Counted from the first letter of the stretch, positions 18,575 to 26,287 are shown. The stretch: DNA of 64,000 nucleotides from Candidatus Bathyarchaeota archaeon (GCA_026014735.1 JAOZHT010000001.1:558001-622000); one strand, 5' to 3'. The notes: generated by a model not told the origin, from the sequence alone. Program-made: numbers and translations.

Positions 18575-18613
18575 ACCGAGCTGTCGCAGGTTCAAATCCT
18601 GCTCTCCCGACCA

Positions 18614-19010
18614 AATTTATCTTTCAAAAGCGTTTGGCTGGTTTAGGGTGTTTTTATTTTTTTAGCGCGGTAACGGTGGCTTGATTTGACTTCTCGGCCT
18701 TTATCGGTGTAGCCGTCTTCAGCATGGTCAGAAGAATTGATTAGTTTTTTTAGTGGTTCAGATAAAAAAGTGCACATACGCCTACCTACGCAAGTCTAAA
18801 AGAGGCTTTTAATAAAAGCCTATGTGACTACCAAGTAGGACAATAAAGCAAGGGTTAATCGGTGGTTTGCTCCCTCTGCGCAAACTCGAATTACTCAACC
18901 GCTTGTTCCACGCGAAAACGCTCCAGTTACCACGCCTTCACACCCCACTGCCACACCCATCAGGCCGATGCAAACTTAAGAACCAGCCCTTTCCAACCGC
19001 CTTTTTTGTT
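18614..19010. other. Intergenic stretch with one hairpin
   Basis: No convincing gene on either strand. A reading frame at 18862-19176 has no ribosome site and runs through the repeat at 19011. The one clear structure is the hairpin AGGCTTTT-AAT-AAAAGCCT at 18803-18821, with no T tract after it. T-rich tracts at 18650-18664 could end the tRNA-Tyr transcript. Confidence 0.4.
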
Positions 19011-19105
19011 TATTTATAAGGGGGATAGGGGTTGGTGGAGCAGCAGTGTCTTGGGCTATGTTGCTATAAATAGAGGGGGGATAGACCTGTGGAAGCAACA
19101 GCAAC
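19011..19105 (+). repeat. Two-unit intergenic repeat, copy 1
   Basis: Unit one (19011-19046) begins TATTTATAAGGGGGATAG and ends GGTGGAGCAGCAG. Unit two (19064-19105) begins CTATAAATAGAGGGGGG and ends GGAAGCAACAGCAAC. The same 95-base pair of units occurs inverted at 21607-21701, with unit two identical over 42 bases. A lone relative is at 59343-59381. Each unit couples a TATA-like box to a run of five or six G. The one-base length difference inside unit one argues against coding. It precedes the membrane protein gene at 19263. Confidence 0.8.
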
Positions 19106-19262
19106 TGCCCTTCACTTTGCGCCACCGGAACCGCCTTATCTACACAAATGGAAAAAGATCCAAAGAGGTGGTTTAAGCTAAATCCTTCCAACGACGCCCT
19201 CAGGATCTTTCGGCTGTTTCTTCCGTAACCCATTTAACCTTCTGAGAGGATTCCTAAACGTC

Positions 19263-20414
19263 ATGTCCGATTCAACTACGCCGCCGCAACCACAAAAAGC
19301 AAAGGGCTCAAAAAAGCAGATTCTACGGTTAACAATTCAAATCGTAGCTATGGTCGCGATTGTGGTGGCTTTGTTTTGGTACATCGGGACAACGGTTCCT
19401 GCTGATTTTAAACCCGGAGAACCAGACATTATAAGAGGTTTAGCGTACCTCGCAATGGAAATACCTAAAATCAACATATGGTATCTGCTCCTTGCTTTTC
19501 TGATGTACTTCGGCATCAACGTATTCTTCACCATCCGGCTAAGACGTGTCCTAGCCAAGGACAAGGTGAAAACCGTGTTTGGAAAAACGCTCCTTGCCCA
19601 ATACGCAGGCATGCTTACAAGCGACGTAACCCCCGGACGCTCAGGCTACATATTAACCCCTGTTTATCTCAGAGACCAAAATGTGCCGGCGTCAAAGGGC
19701 CTTTCTTCTATCTTAGGAATACAAACTATTGAATTTCTGGTCAAAGTAGTCGGCGGATTAGGTGCAGTAATCTTCCTGGTCGAAACCGTGCCTGCTGCCA
19801 CATGGAATGAACTTATTCCCTCGTCAATCATGGGAATAAACGTTGGCATACTTCTTGCGGCGCTAGGCATAGGTCTGATGCTGGTCGGCGCAATCGTGCT
19901 TGCCGCCTTCACGTGGTCACAGAGAGCCATCGGCTTTTTCGACCGCATAGCTAACTCGCGGTACCTTAAAAGATTCACCGGCGGATTAATGGGCAAACTA
20001 GAAGAATACAAAGCAAGCGCACATAGCACTCAACGGGCGATCCCCGAGATTTTGGCTTTAACGATGGTGTGCTGGGTTCTGAAGGGGTTTGAATGGTACT
20101 TTTTAGGCTATGCCTTAGGAATCACATCTGTGCCCTGGGAAGCCTACTTCCTCATTCACCCCCTGGTAACTGCCTTAGCGTTTGTACCCATAACCCCTGG
20201 CGGAATCGGCGTGCAGGAATTCGGAATAATCTGGGTTCTTGGCCTCCTAGGTGTTCCAGGCGGCACCGCAGCCTTATTCGCGTTACTTGCCCGCGGCTTA
20301 CTCATCCTCGAAGACCTCATAGGCGTTCCACAGATCGTCAAAACCACCAGCCTAGTTTTCTCCCGCAAAAAACCCAAAGAAGAACCCGCGACGCCTCCAC
20401 CAGCCCCCCTTTAA
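19263..20414 (+). CDS. Lysylphosphatidylglycerol synthase TM-type (UPF0104) membrane protein
   Basis: Integral membrane protein of 383 residues with about eight helices and the LPG_synthase_TM/flippase-like pattern: QYAGMLTSDVTPGRSGYILTP near 117-137 and FVPITPGGIGVQEFG near 300-314, which are the family's two signature loops. Members move or flip lipid-linked material; archaeal roles are unproven. The tail after the last helix is basic then Pro-rich (RKKPKEEPATPPPAP). The ATG at 19263 starts a soluble Lys-rich N terminus. The GNAT gene follows by 48 bases. Confidence 0.85.
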   Translation: MSDSTTPPQPQKAKGSKKQILRLTIQIVAMVAIVVALFWYIGTTVPADFKPGEPDIIRGLAYLAMEIPKINIWYLLLAFLMYFGINVFFTIRLRRVLAKDKVKTVFGKTLLAQYAGMLTSDVTPGRSGYILTPVYLRDQNVPASKGLSSILGIQTIEFLVKVVGGLGAVIFLVETVPAATWNELIPSSIMGINVGILLAALGIGLMLVGAIVLAAFTWSQRAIGFFDRIANSRYLKRFTGGLMGKLEEYKASAHSTQRAIPEILALTMVCWVLKGFEWYFLGYALGITSVPWEAYFLIHPLVTALAFVPITPGGIGVQEFGIIWVLGLLGVPGGTAALFALLARGLLILEDLIGVPQIVKTTSLVFSRKKPKEEPATPPPAPL

Positions 20415-20462
20415 CATACAGCTATAAACCATCTGCCCCCATCCATTAATGGAGGATTCTGC

Positions 20463-20945
20463 GTGGAAATAAAAAAAGCCACCTCAGCGATGCTGCCGCA
20501 GATCAAGCAAATCATCGATCACTCGTTCCCATGGTATTATCGCTACTTTGCATGGCGCAGCGTATCAGAACCCCAAGCGCCAGTGCTCACCGCCCAGACA
20601 AACGGCGAAACCGCCGGATTCGCCAAACTCACCGCCTTCAAGATCCGCCAAAACAGCTACGGCTGCATCCTATGGATAGCGGTTCACCCCAAACACCGCC
20701 GAAGAGGAGTTGGAGAAAACCTCGCTGAGGCCGCAGCAGAATGGTTTAGGCAACAGGGCGCCGCAGCAATCTTCGCCTCTACACAGCAAGGCAACCACGC
20801 TGCTCAGGCTACTTTGGGAAAAGCGGGGTTTGTGAGGGTGGGGTTTTGGGGGCTTTGGCGTTTGTTTGGGTGGGGGGTTTTTTGGTTTTATGTGGCGATT
20901 TGGTTTGTTCCTGGTGAGGTTGTGTTTTTGCGTTTGTTTGGTTGA
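20463..20945 (+). CDS. GNAT-family N-acetyltransferase
   Basis: A 160-residue acetyl-CoA-dependent acyltransferase domain. Motif A is visible as LWIAVHPKHRRRGVGENLAEAA, containing the Q/RxxGxG/A pyrophosphate loop. Motif B is a helix ending NHAAQATLGKAGFVRVGFW. The last ~35 residues are unusually Trp/Phe-rich and hydrophobic (FGWGVFWFYVAIWFVPGEVVF), so the protein may touch the membrane. GTG is the start, with GGAGG six bases before it. The substrate is unknown. Confidence 0.85.
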   Translation: MEIKKATSAMLPQIKQIIDHSFPWYYRYFAWRSVSEPQAPVLTAQTNGETAGFAKLTAFKIRQNSYGCILWIAVHPKHRRRGVGENLAEAAAEWFRQQGAAAIFASTQQGNHAAQATLGKAGFVRVGFWGLWRLFGWGVFWFYVAIWFVPGEVVFLRLFG

Positions 20946-21038
20946 TGGATTTTGGGTTTTGTTTTTGGGTATTTACCAGAAATATTTATATTATGTAGCG
21001 ATACTTAATACACACTACAGGTTTAAGGTCTGCTAACC

Positions 21039-21533
21039 ATGAAGCCAACTACCCGACCAATACGCTACCTAAGAAAAAACGCAGCCATAAGTACACCTAT
21101 CGGCAACTTGATAATACTGCTGGCAACCGTGGTTCTCTCCACCACCGTGGTGCTATTCGCCATCAACGTCACCTCCAACCAGGTCCAAAAAGAAAGCCTC
21201 TTCATCGCCGACGTCACCTTGACAACCGAGCAGGCGCAAATCACCATCGAAAACACGGGACCCACATCGATCAGGGTTTCCCAGGTTACCATAAAAGGAG
21301 AAAAATTCAGCAACTACACCAGCTCCCCTGAAATCGGCGCCGGCCTAGCCAAAGGCAACTCCACCACATTAACCGTCACCTTGCCCGCCGAACTCATCAC
21401 CATCAACGACGTAGGTCGCCCCATCACCATAGTAATCACCACCACCCAAAACACCTACTTCACCGAAACCCTCGTCCAAGCCTCACTTGCCGACACCATA
21501 CAGGATAACCCGACTCCAACGCCGGCTCCGTAA
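21039..21533 (+). CDS. Type IV pilin/archaellin-like secreted protein
   Basis: A 164-residue protein with a short basic N terminus, then a hydrophobic helix (IGNLIILLATVVLSTTVVLFAI, ~21-43) like the assembly helix of archaeal pilins. A beta-rich domain of alternating Thr/Ile/Val residues follows, ending in a TPTPAP tail. The segment RKNAAISTPIG could be a class III signal, but the cleavage site is not certain. It may be a pseudopilin or a simple anchored Ig-like protein. A TATA-like box (ATATTTATATT, ~20985-20995) lies upstream. Confidence 0.65.
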   Translation: MKPTTRPIRYLRKNAAISTPIGNLIILLATVVLSTTVVLFAINVTSNQVQKESLFIADVTLTTEQAQITIENTGPTSIRVSQVTIKGEKFSNYTSSPEIGAGLAKGNSTTLTVTLPAELITINDVGRPITIVITTTQNTYFTETLVQASLADTIQDNPTPTPAP

Positions 21534-21606
21534 GTCTAACAACCGGCTTCGCTTCCTTTTTCTCAATCATTCGGGCACGGCGTTGTTGGGTGCACACACA
21601 AGCTGC

Positions 21607-21701
21607 GTTGCTGTTGCTTCCACAGGTCTATCCCCCCTCTATTTATAGGAAAAAAGCGTAAGACGTTGCTGCTCCACCCACCTCTATCCCCTTATAAATA
21701 G
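21607..21701 (-). repeat. Two-unit intergenic repeat, copy 2 (inverted)
   Basis: Reverse-strand copy of 19011-19105 with the same two units in the same order and the same total length. Unit two (21607-21648) is identical to 19064-19105 over 42 bases. Unit one (21665-21701) differs by a few substitutions and one deleted G. The spacer between units is not conserved (run of T here). The two copies face each other across ~2.5 kb holding three genes. Confidence 0.8.
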
Positions 21702-21832
21702 ACAAACGGAGTGTGCTATCTGGCGAAGTCTCAACCTGCCTTAAGTAACGTGATGGGCAATTTTTCGTGGGGCACTGCTGGTTTAGGCTTTGAGCATGAC
21801 TTGGGATGGGTTGGTTTGGTTTATCCTTGGTG

Positions 21833-22012
21833 TTAGGGTCGGACGCATTCGGCTTTTGGTCTATATGGCCGTTTGGTGGTTCTTCTGCGGTGATGGTGCT
21901 CACATTCGTTGACGCGTGTAAGCATCCAGCCGTTGTCCTGGTAGATGCAGCCGCAGGGCAACTTGACTTCCTTGCCAGCATCGGGCGCAATAGAGGATTT
22001 TTTTTGGCTCAT
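21833..22012 (-). CDS. Small zinc-binding-type protein
   Basis: A 59-residue reading frame read by hand. It begins MSQKKSSIAPDAGKEVKLPC and has the metal-site pattern CGC near 20-22 and CEHHH at 37-41. The basic tail is RRRTTKRPYRPK. Two Cys followed by Cys and clustered His strongly suggest one zinc ion. No family is recognised. The longer minus-strand frame at 21643-21990 is out of phase with it and looks non-coding. It lies 92 bases downstream of the dockerin gene on the same strand, which could place them on one transcript. Confidence 0.65.
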   Translation of the reverse strand: MSQKKSSIAPDAGKEVKLPCGCIYQDNGWMLTRVNECEHHHRRRTTKRPYRPKAECVRP

Positions 22013-22104
22013 GCATCGCCAGCCTAACAGTGTTCATGCAAGCTTACAGTATTAACTTAACGATAAATTTTAAAATAAAAATAGAGGAAAAAAATGGTGC
22101 GTTT

Positions 22105-22902
22105 TTACACGTTAGCTGCTACTGTTGAGATATCAGCGACGTCCACGCGGTAGTTGTTGTTGAAGTCCATGTCCATGTTGTAGTTGCCCCAGCCGGGCAT
22201 GGCACCATAGCATTTGCCTACTGCTTTGATGTCTGCGGTTGTGACTATGCTGCTGGTCGCGTCGTCAGTTACCTTAAAAGGGTTATGCCATCCTCTTGTT
22301 ATGGTACGATAAACTGAGCCTGTTAGGTCATTCATGCCATCGAGGCTTAGAGTGAATTTGTTGTCTGCGATTGTTAATGTGCCGCTGACTCTTTGGATTT
22401 GGCTGTCCTGGTCTCGGTGGACACGAACAACTGTTCCGTTCTCGTCAGTTACGACGGTGACTTGTGAGGTTATGTTTGCCACAGCCCACGTGCCCTGAAT
22501 GGAGTAGGTTAATGGGTCAGTGTTAACGTCGGTTACCGAAACGTTGGCTAAGCGTGCAACATAGTAGGAGTATGTGAAGTTTTCTTTGCTTCTAACGGAT
22601 TGAATTGGTCTGGAATCGTTTTCTGTCCAGATGGCGGTTGCGGCCGCGAAGTGGTTTGTGTTGTTGCTTTTTAGCGTGGCTGTCCGGGCTTGCGTTTGCA
22701 GGACGCCTCCAACTTGGGTGTCTCCCCATTGGTCAATGACGCCGTTTAGTTTAAGCCAGCTTGCAGAGGCAACTTTGTCGATTATTTTCTGCTTTACTTG
22801 GTCGATTGGTCTGGCTGCTGCGTATTCGACTGTGAGGGCTAGGCTGCTTACGAGGAGGACTGCAATGACTGCGAGTATAAGGGGTTTGGTTTTTTTACTC
22901 AT
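22105..22902 (-). CDS. Secreted protein with C-terminal dockerin-like module
   Basis: A 265-residue exported protein. A signal helix is at ~7-30 (LILAVIAVLLVSSLALTVEYAAA). The middle is beta-rich with several N-x-T/S glycosylation sites and is not recognised. The last ~60 residues fit dockerin type I: a first segment TTADIKAVGKCYG, then a calcium loop DMDFNNNYRVDVADIS with D-x-D/N-x-N-x-x-V-D-x-x-D spacing, then STVAANV. Dockerins bind cohesins through calcium-stabilised helices, and a cohesin gene lies 1.2 kb away at 24114. The upstream 22903-23185 region is the divergent promoter space. Confidence 0.8.
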   Translation of the reverse strand: MSKKTKPLILAVIAVLLVSSLALTVEYAAARPIDQVKQKIIDKVASASWLKLNGVIDQWGDTQVGGVLQTQARTATLKSNNTNHFAAATAIWTENDSRPIQSVRSKENFTYSYYVARLANVSVTDVNTDPLTYSIQGTWAVANITSQVTVVTDENGTVVRVHRDQDSQIQRVSGTLTIADNKFTLSLDGMNDLTGSVYRTITRGWHNPFKVTDDATSSIVTTADIKAVGKCYGAMPGWGNYNMDMDFNNNYRVDVADISTVAANV

Positions 22903-23185
22903 TTTTTCACCTGATTTCTAATCACCCTTAATATGGAGAGAAAATAAAAGTGTTTCTGAGCTTGTTTTTCGAAAATAGCTTTAATTATCGTTCAATTTTG
23001 TTCATAACCGTTCAGTTGCGTCCAAATCAATAAAAGGCCGCGTTAAGTGTCTTTATAATCGACAAGCCGCCAGAAGTCCCGTCCCCACAGTTCCAAAGCC
23101 AAACCCTTATCCTTCAGCCGCGCGAAGGGAAAGCCTTAAAGTAGCATGGGGCAAAATAGAGCAAAGCAGCCAAAGGAGAACCCGC

Positions 23186-24121
23186 ATGAGCAACCATCGC
23201 ATAGCCACCTGCATAATCGCAGCCGCCCTACTGCTAACGCTGGTCCCTCTATATGCAGCCAAAGGCCAAGAGTACTACGAGTACAGCATCCAGTTACAAA
23301 GTGACGGCTCCGCCTACTGGACTATAACCCAGTTCTCCAGCGCCAACGCCACCGTCGAAACCTGGGAAGGCCTGCAGCAGAAAATCTTCACTCTTGTAGA
23401 TGACGCCTCAGCGCTTACCCACCGGGATTTTGATGTAGATGAAAATTCTCTGCAGATAAACACCACCCTCTCGTTTGATTCCAAAACCACCGAGTACTCT
23501 TTTCTGTGGAGGAATTTTAGCGTAAAAGAAGGCGACCGCCTGGTATTCGGTGACGTCTTTGAAGTGCCTAACTTCTTCATTCGCCTCTTCGGAGATGCCT
23601 CCCTGCAAGCCACCTGCCCTGAAGGCTACACTGTGCAATCCGTCTATCCCACGCCCCGCGAGCAAACCGACCGCGCCCTAAAGTGGGCACGAACCCAAGA
23701 CCTCGCAGGCGCCGACACCAAAGTGGTCCTAACCAAAAAAACTGGCGCAGCCGATACGGGCTCATTCGGAGGTGGCTTATTGGCGGTTGGGGCTTTGGCA
23801 GCTGGGTTAGTTGTTGCATTTCTGGTTTTCCGTCGGTACAGGCAACGCCTAAGCAGCGTAACCGCAGCGGCTGTGTCGTCTTCAGAGCCTTCAGCGCCTT
23901 ACCTAATCGAAAGTGAGGCGGATAAGATTCTGCGACTGCTCCGGGGACAGGGCGGCGTGATGCGGCAATCTGATATTGCTGAGAAAACTCGCTTCTCGAA
24001 GGCTAAGACAAGTCAGCTTCTCTCTGAGATGGAGAGCCAGGGTATTCTGGCAAGGTATAAGAAGGGGCGAGATAAGATAGTGACGCTAAGTGAAGGGAGA
24101 AAAGGCGAAAAAAATGACTAG
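23186..24121 (+). CDS. Membrane-anchored regulator: extracellular domain + HTH
   Basis: A 311-residue protein with an unusual order. A signal peptide (~1-25) leads an exported beta-rich domain (~26-190), then one membrane helix (~196-214, GLLAVGALAAGLVVAFLVF). The cytoplasmic part ends in a winged helix (~245-305) of MarR/ArsR type: ADKILRLLRGQGGVMRQSDI, then FSKAKTSQLLSEMESQGIL and the wing ARYKKGRDKIVTL. This resembles archaeal one-component surface sensors (DUF7343-type HTH). A role in sensing outside and binding DNA inside is inference. Its end overlaps the cohesin gene by eight bases, so they form one transcript. Confidence 0.85.
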   Translation: MSNHRIATCIIAAALLLTLVPLYAAKGQEYYEYSIQLQSDGSAYWTITQFSSANATVETWEGLQQKIFTLVDDASALTHRDFDVDENSLQINTTLSFDSKTTEYSFLWRNFSVKEGDRLVFGDVFEVPNFFIRLFGDASLQATCPEGYTVQSVYPTPREQTDRALKWARTQDLAGADTKVVLTKKTGAADTGSFGGGLLAVGALAAGLVVAFLVFRRYRQRLSSVTAAAVSSSEPSAPYLIESEADKILRLLRGQGGVMRQSDIAEKTRFSKAKTSQLLSEMESQGILARYKKGRDKIVTLSEGRKGEKND

Positions 24122-24746
24122 AACGTGTGTTTGTAGGCTTTTACTTTCATTTCTTCTATTATCCCTTATATCGTTATGTTTAGTGCTCTCTGTCTCAGCG
24201 GAGTCGACAGCGGTGAAGGCACAGGCTTCCCAAAGCCAACTCCATGTCGGCGACACTTTAACAGTTACCCTAAAAGTGAACAATGCCCAAGATCTCTACG
24301 GAATAGACGTTACCTTAACCTGGAACCCGCAGGTGCTCCAGATACAAAACGCAACCCCGATGCTGGGCGTTGAATCCAATCCCGACGGTGTCCTCCATGA
24401 ATCAGGCACTTACCCCATCGATGTCGAAGATAACAGTCAATCTGCTGGGCAATATCATCTGCTGGCAACCTCCACAGGCTCAAATACGCCTTCGTTTAGC
24501 GGCAGCGGAACCATAGCCACCGTAACCTTCAACGTTACCAGCGCCGGCGATGCGGGTCTGCAGTTGGATGCGGAGCTTGCCGTACGCGGCTCCGATGGAA
24601 GCGTAAATTTAGCTGAACCCTCAACCTCGGTGGATTCAGTTGCGGTTATGGTGCCCGAGTTCCCCGTGGTTGCTTTAGTTTTAGGTCTGTTGGTTGCAGC
24701 AACAGCCACAGTGGGTCTGGCCACAAGACTTCAAAAGCGCAAATAA
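24114..24746 (+). CDS. Surface-anchored cohesin-domain protein
   Basis: A 210-residue secreted protein. A signal helix (~8-29) precedes a cohesin-like beta sandwich at ~35-170: KAQASQSQLHVGDTLTVTL, then LYGIDVTLTWNPQVLQI, and GSGTIATVTFNVTSAGDAG. The C terminus has VPEFPVVALVLGLLVAATA then RLQKRK, the archaeal PEF-type sorting/anchor pattern. Cohesins hold dockerin proteins, so this could be the cell-surface dock for the 22105 product. The ATG at 24114 is used; GTG at 24090 is an alternative that would add eight residues. It overlaps the end of the regulator gene. Confidence 0.82.
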   Translation: MTRTCVCRLLLSFLLLSLISLCLVLSVSAESTAVKAQASQSQLHVGDTLTVTLKVNNAQDLYGIDVTLTWNPQVLQIQNATPMLGVESNPDGVLHESGTYPIDVEDNSQSAGQYHLLATSTGSNTPSFSGSGTIATVTFNVTSAGDAGLQLDAELAVRGSDGSVNLAEPSTSVDSVAVMVPEFPVVALVLGLLVAATATVGLATRLQKRK

Positions 24747-24859
24747 GCGTTTAATTTATCTAAAAATGGCTTTTAAATCTCGCTTTATTACGTTTTTGAG
24801 GCGATCGGATAATGGTCAAAAGGAATTGGTGGGGCCGACCGGATTTGAACCGATGACCT

Positions 24860-24888
24860 TTACCCAAGACGACGCAATGTCTGTCTTT
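24860..24888 (-). other. tRNA-Trp intron 2, non-canonical site 43/44
   Basis: The 29 bases split the anticodon stem from the variable loop. A clean motif is seen: central helix ACCC/GGGT, bulges GC|A and AA|A, inner helix AAGAC/GTCTT. Splicing yields CCCGC-AGGTC, a normal stem plus variable loop. The central helix uses exon bases 38-41, so intron 1 and intron 2 compete for overlapping bases. Confidence 0.85.
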
Positions 24889-24894
24889 GCGGGT

Positions 24895-24959
24895 TTCTCT
24901 AAGACAGCTCCAGAGATTCGTCATCCTCCACTGGAGTCAGCAAACCCGAGATTTGCTTT
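24895..24959 (-). other. tRNA-Trp intron 1 (37/38), possible C/D-box guide
   Basis: The 65-base intron follows G37. Splice motif: CTCC/AGAG (three of four pairs) with bulges AG|A and AA|A and inner helix AAGCA/TGTCTT. Inside are a box-D match (CTGA), a near box C (ATGACGA) and two antisense segments: CGGGTTT to the precursor around 38-42, and TCTGGAG to the anticodon loop 32-38. The base five from CTGA pairs with C39. Intron-borne guides for Cm34 and position 39 are known in archaeal tRNA-Trp. Confidence 0.7.
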
Positions 24960-25247
24960 CTGGAGCCCGCCGTCTTAGCCTGTCTGGACTACGACCCCAC
25001 CTAAGCCCCAAAAATAAACAAACAGGTATTAAAAGAATATGGCGTCCAAAGCAACATGGCCTTTGTTGGCAAGAAAAAGATGTTGTCTAAGTTGCCGTGC
25101 AGTCCCTCAAATCAGCCGGCTCTGCCGTGTGGTATCATTGAATTTGGGTACAATTCTGTGTATTTCTGGATGCAATGTTGGAAAATCCCTTAATTAGAAT
25201 TCGCCTAAGAAGCAATTAACCCAAACCAATTGATGGGAGATACAACC

Positions 25248-26240
25248 ATGGAACAACAAACACAAACCGAAAACGAGAACTCGCCGATTCAGCCCTTGAC
25301 AAACCTACAGGTGCCCCCACCTCCACCCGAACAGCCCACTTTGCAATCAGCATCCGCTGGTTACCCGCCGCCTCCACCCCATCAAAACCACCCCAAACGA
25401 TCCCGCAGAAATGTCCTGGCAACGGTTCTGATAGTGGCCATGTTAGCAACCAGCCTTGTCAGCGCCGCAGCCATCTACAGTGTAATCAGTTTAAACGTGG
25501 AGGTAACTTCGCTTCAAAACCAGATAAAAACGCTGCAATCCGCCTTGAACTCCGGTGGCACAACCTCCGCCAGCTACGTGGATAGCAGCGCCGATCTCTC
25601 CGCGTTATATGACGCAGTAGAAGACTCGGTTGTCACGATTGATTGCACCATAACCCAATACTACACTAATCCCTTTAGTCGCCAGCAGCAGAGCATAACC
25701 GCGCAAGCGCAAGGCTCAGGTTTCATCTACGACTACAACGGCCAAATGGTCATAATCACCAACAACCACGTAATCGAAGGCGCAACCACAATCGAGGTTA
25801 CATTCGCAGACGGCAACACCTACACCGCAAAAGTCCTCGGCACCGACGCAGCCACTGATCTAGCAGTCCTCTCAACTAACGCCCCAGCAAGCGCATACGA
25901 CCCCCTCGACATCATCAGTTCATCCGCCGTAAGCGTAGGCGACTCAGTCGTAGCCATCGGCAGCCCCTATGGCCTCTCCGGAACCATGACCACAGGCATC
26001 ATCAGCGCACTTAACCGCACCATAACCGTCAGCGAATCCAGCAGCACAGCCACATCCCAAATCACCGGGCTCCTCCAGACCAGCGCGCCCATAAACAGCG
26101 GCAACTCAGGCGGACCACTCATGACCTACAGCGGCAAAGTCATCGGCATAACCACCGCAATCGTCAGCAACTCCGACGGACTCGGATTCGCAGTGCCATC
26201 CGACGCAATCCTATCCTTCCTCGATCAGGTGCTTGCATAA
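25248..26240 (+). CDS. Membrane-anchored trypsin-like serine protease (HtrA/DegP-like, no PDZ)
   Basis: A 330-residue protease. A Pro/Gln-rich cytoplasmic N terminus (~1-50) leads to one membrane helix (~55-78), a short coiled coil (LNVEVTSLQNQIKTLQSAL), then the protease domain outside. The catalytic triad is visible: His in TNNHVIEG, Asp in DAATDLAVL, Ser in INSGNSGGPL. The chain stops after the domain (SFLDQVLA), so the PDZ domain usual in HtrA is missing. Its job is probably surface protein quality control. ATG at 25248 is chosen because GGGAGAT lies about eight bases upstream; ATG 25233 and TTG 25230 are in frame. Confidence 0.92.
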   Translation: MEQQTQTENENSPIQPLTNLQVPPPPPEQPTLQSASAGYPPPPPHQNHPKRSRRNVLATVLIVAMLATSLVSAAAIYSVISLNVEVTSLQNQIKTLQSALNSGGTTSASYVDSSADLSALYDAVEDSVVTIDCTITQYYTNPFSRQQQSITAQAQGSGFIYDYNGQMVIITNNHVIEGATTIEVTFADGNTYTAKVLGTDAATDLAVLSTNAPASAYDPLDIISSSAVSVGDSVVAIGSPYGLSGTMTTGIISALNRTITVSESSSTATSQITGLLQTSAPINSGNSGGPLMTYSGKVIGITTAIVSNSDGLGFAVPSDAILSFLDQVLA

Positions 26241-26270
26241 CACAGAGATTGACGCCCTGCTTTCCCCACT

Positions 26271-26287
26271 TCTTTTTCCATTTTTGT
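26271..26287 (+). terminator. T-rich terminator after the protease gene
   Basis: TTCTTTTTCCATTTTTG follows the stop by ~30 bases, with no gene before the convergent 26357 stop. Consistent with archaeal T-tract termination. Confidence 0.45.

Larger units (their letters stand above)
18458..18613 (+). tRNA. tRNA-Tyr (GTA) with two introns
   Basis: Acceptor 18458-18464 (CGGGAGG) pairs with 18603-18609, then A73 and an encoded CCA (18611-18613). C1-G72 is the archaeal tRNA-Tyr identity pair. The D arm GCTC/GAGC and T arm GCAGG-TTCAAAT-CCTGC are clear. The anticodon GTA is at 18524-18526. Removing 18489-18520 (32 nt, between 30 and 31) and 18528-18574 (47 nt, between 37 and 38) gives a 74-nt tRNA with a perfect anticodon stem CTCGG/CCGAG. 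A/T box CATAAATT lies ~30 bases upstream. Confidence 0.92.
24827..24998 (-). tRNA. tRNA-Trp (CCA) with two introns
   Basis: On the minus strand, acceptor GGGGTCG (24992-24998) pairs with CGGCCCC (24831-24837); A73 and an encoded CCA follow (24827-24830). The T arm is ATCGG-TTCAAAT-CCGGT. The anticodon loop CTCCAGA holds CCA at 24961-24963. Removing 24895-24959 (65 nt, between 37 and 38) and 24860-24888 (29 nt, between 43 and 44) gives a 75-nt tRNA with stem GCGGG/CCCGC and variable loop AGGTC. An A/T box (GTTTATTTTTGG) lies just upstream of the 5' end. Confidence 0.92.

Noticed and set aside
18862-19176. 104-residue frame on the plus strand
   Set aside because: It runs through the intergenic repeat, has no ribosome site, and the other repeat copy shifts frame by one base, so it is not coding.
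21643-21990. 115-residue frame on the minus strand
   Set aside because: It overlaps the repeat and the smaller 21833-22012 gene in another phase; composition is poor in coding bias and it has no ribosome site.
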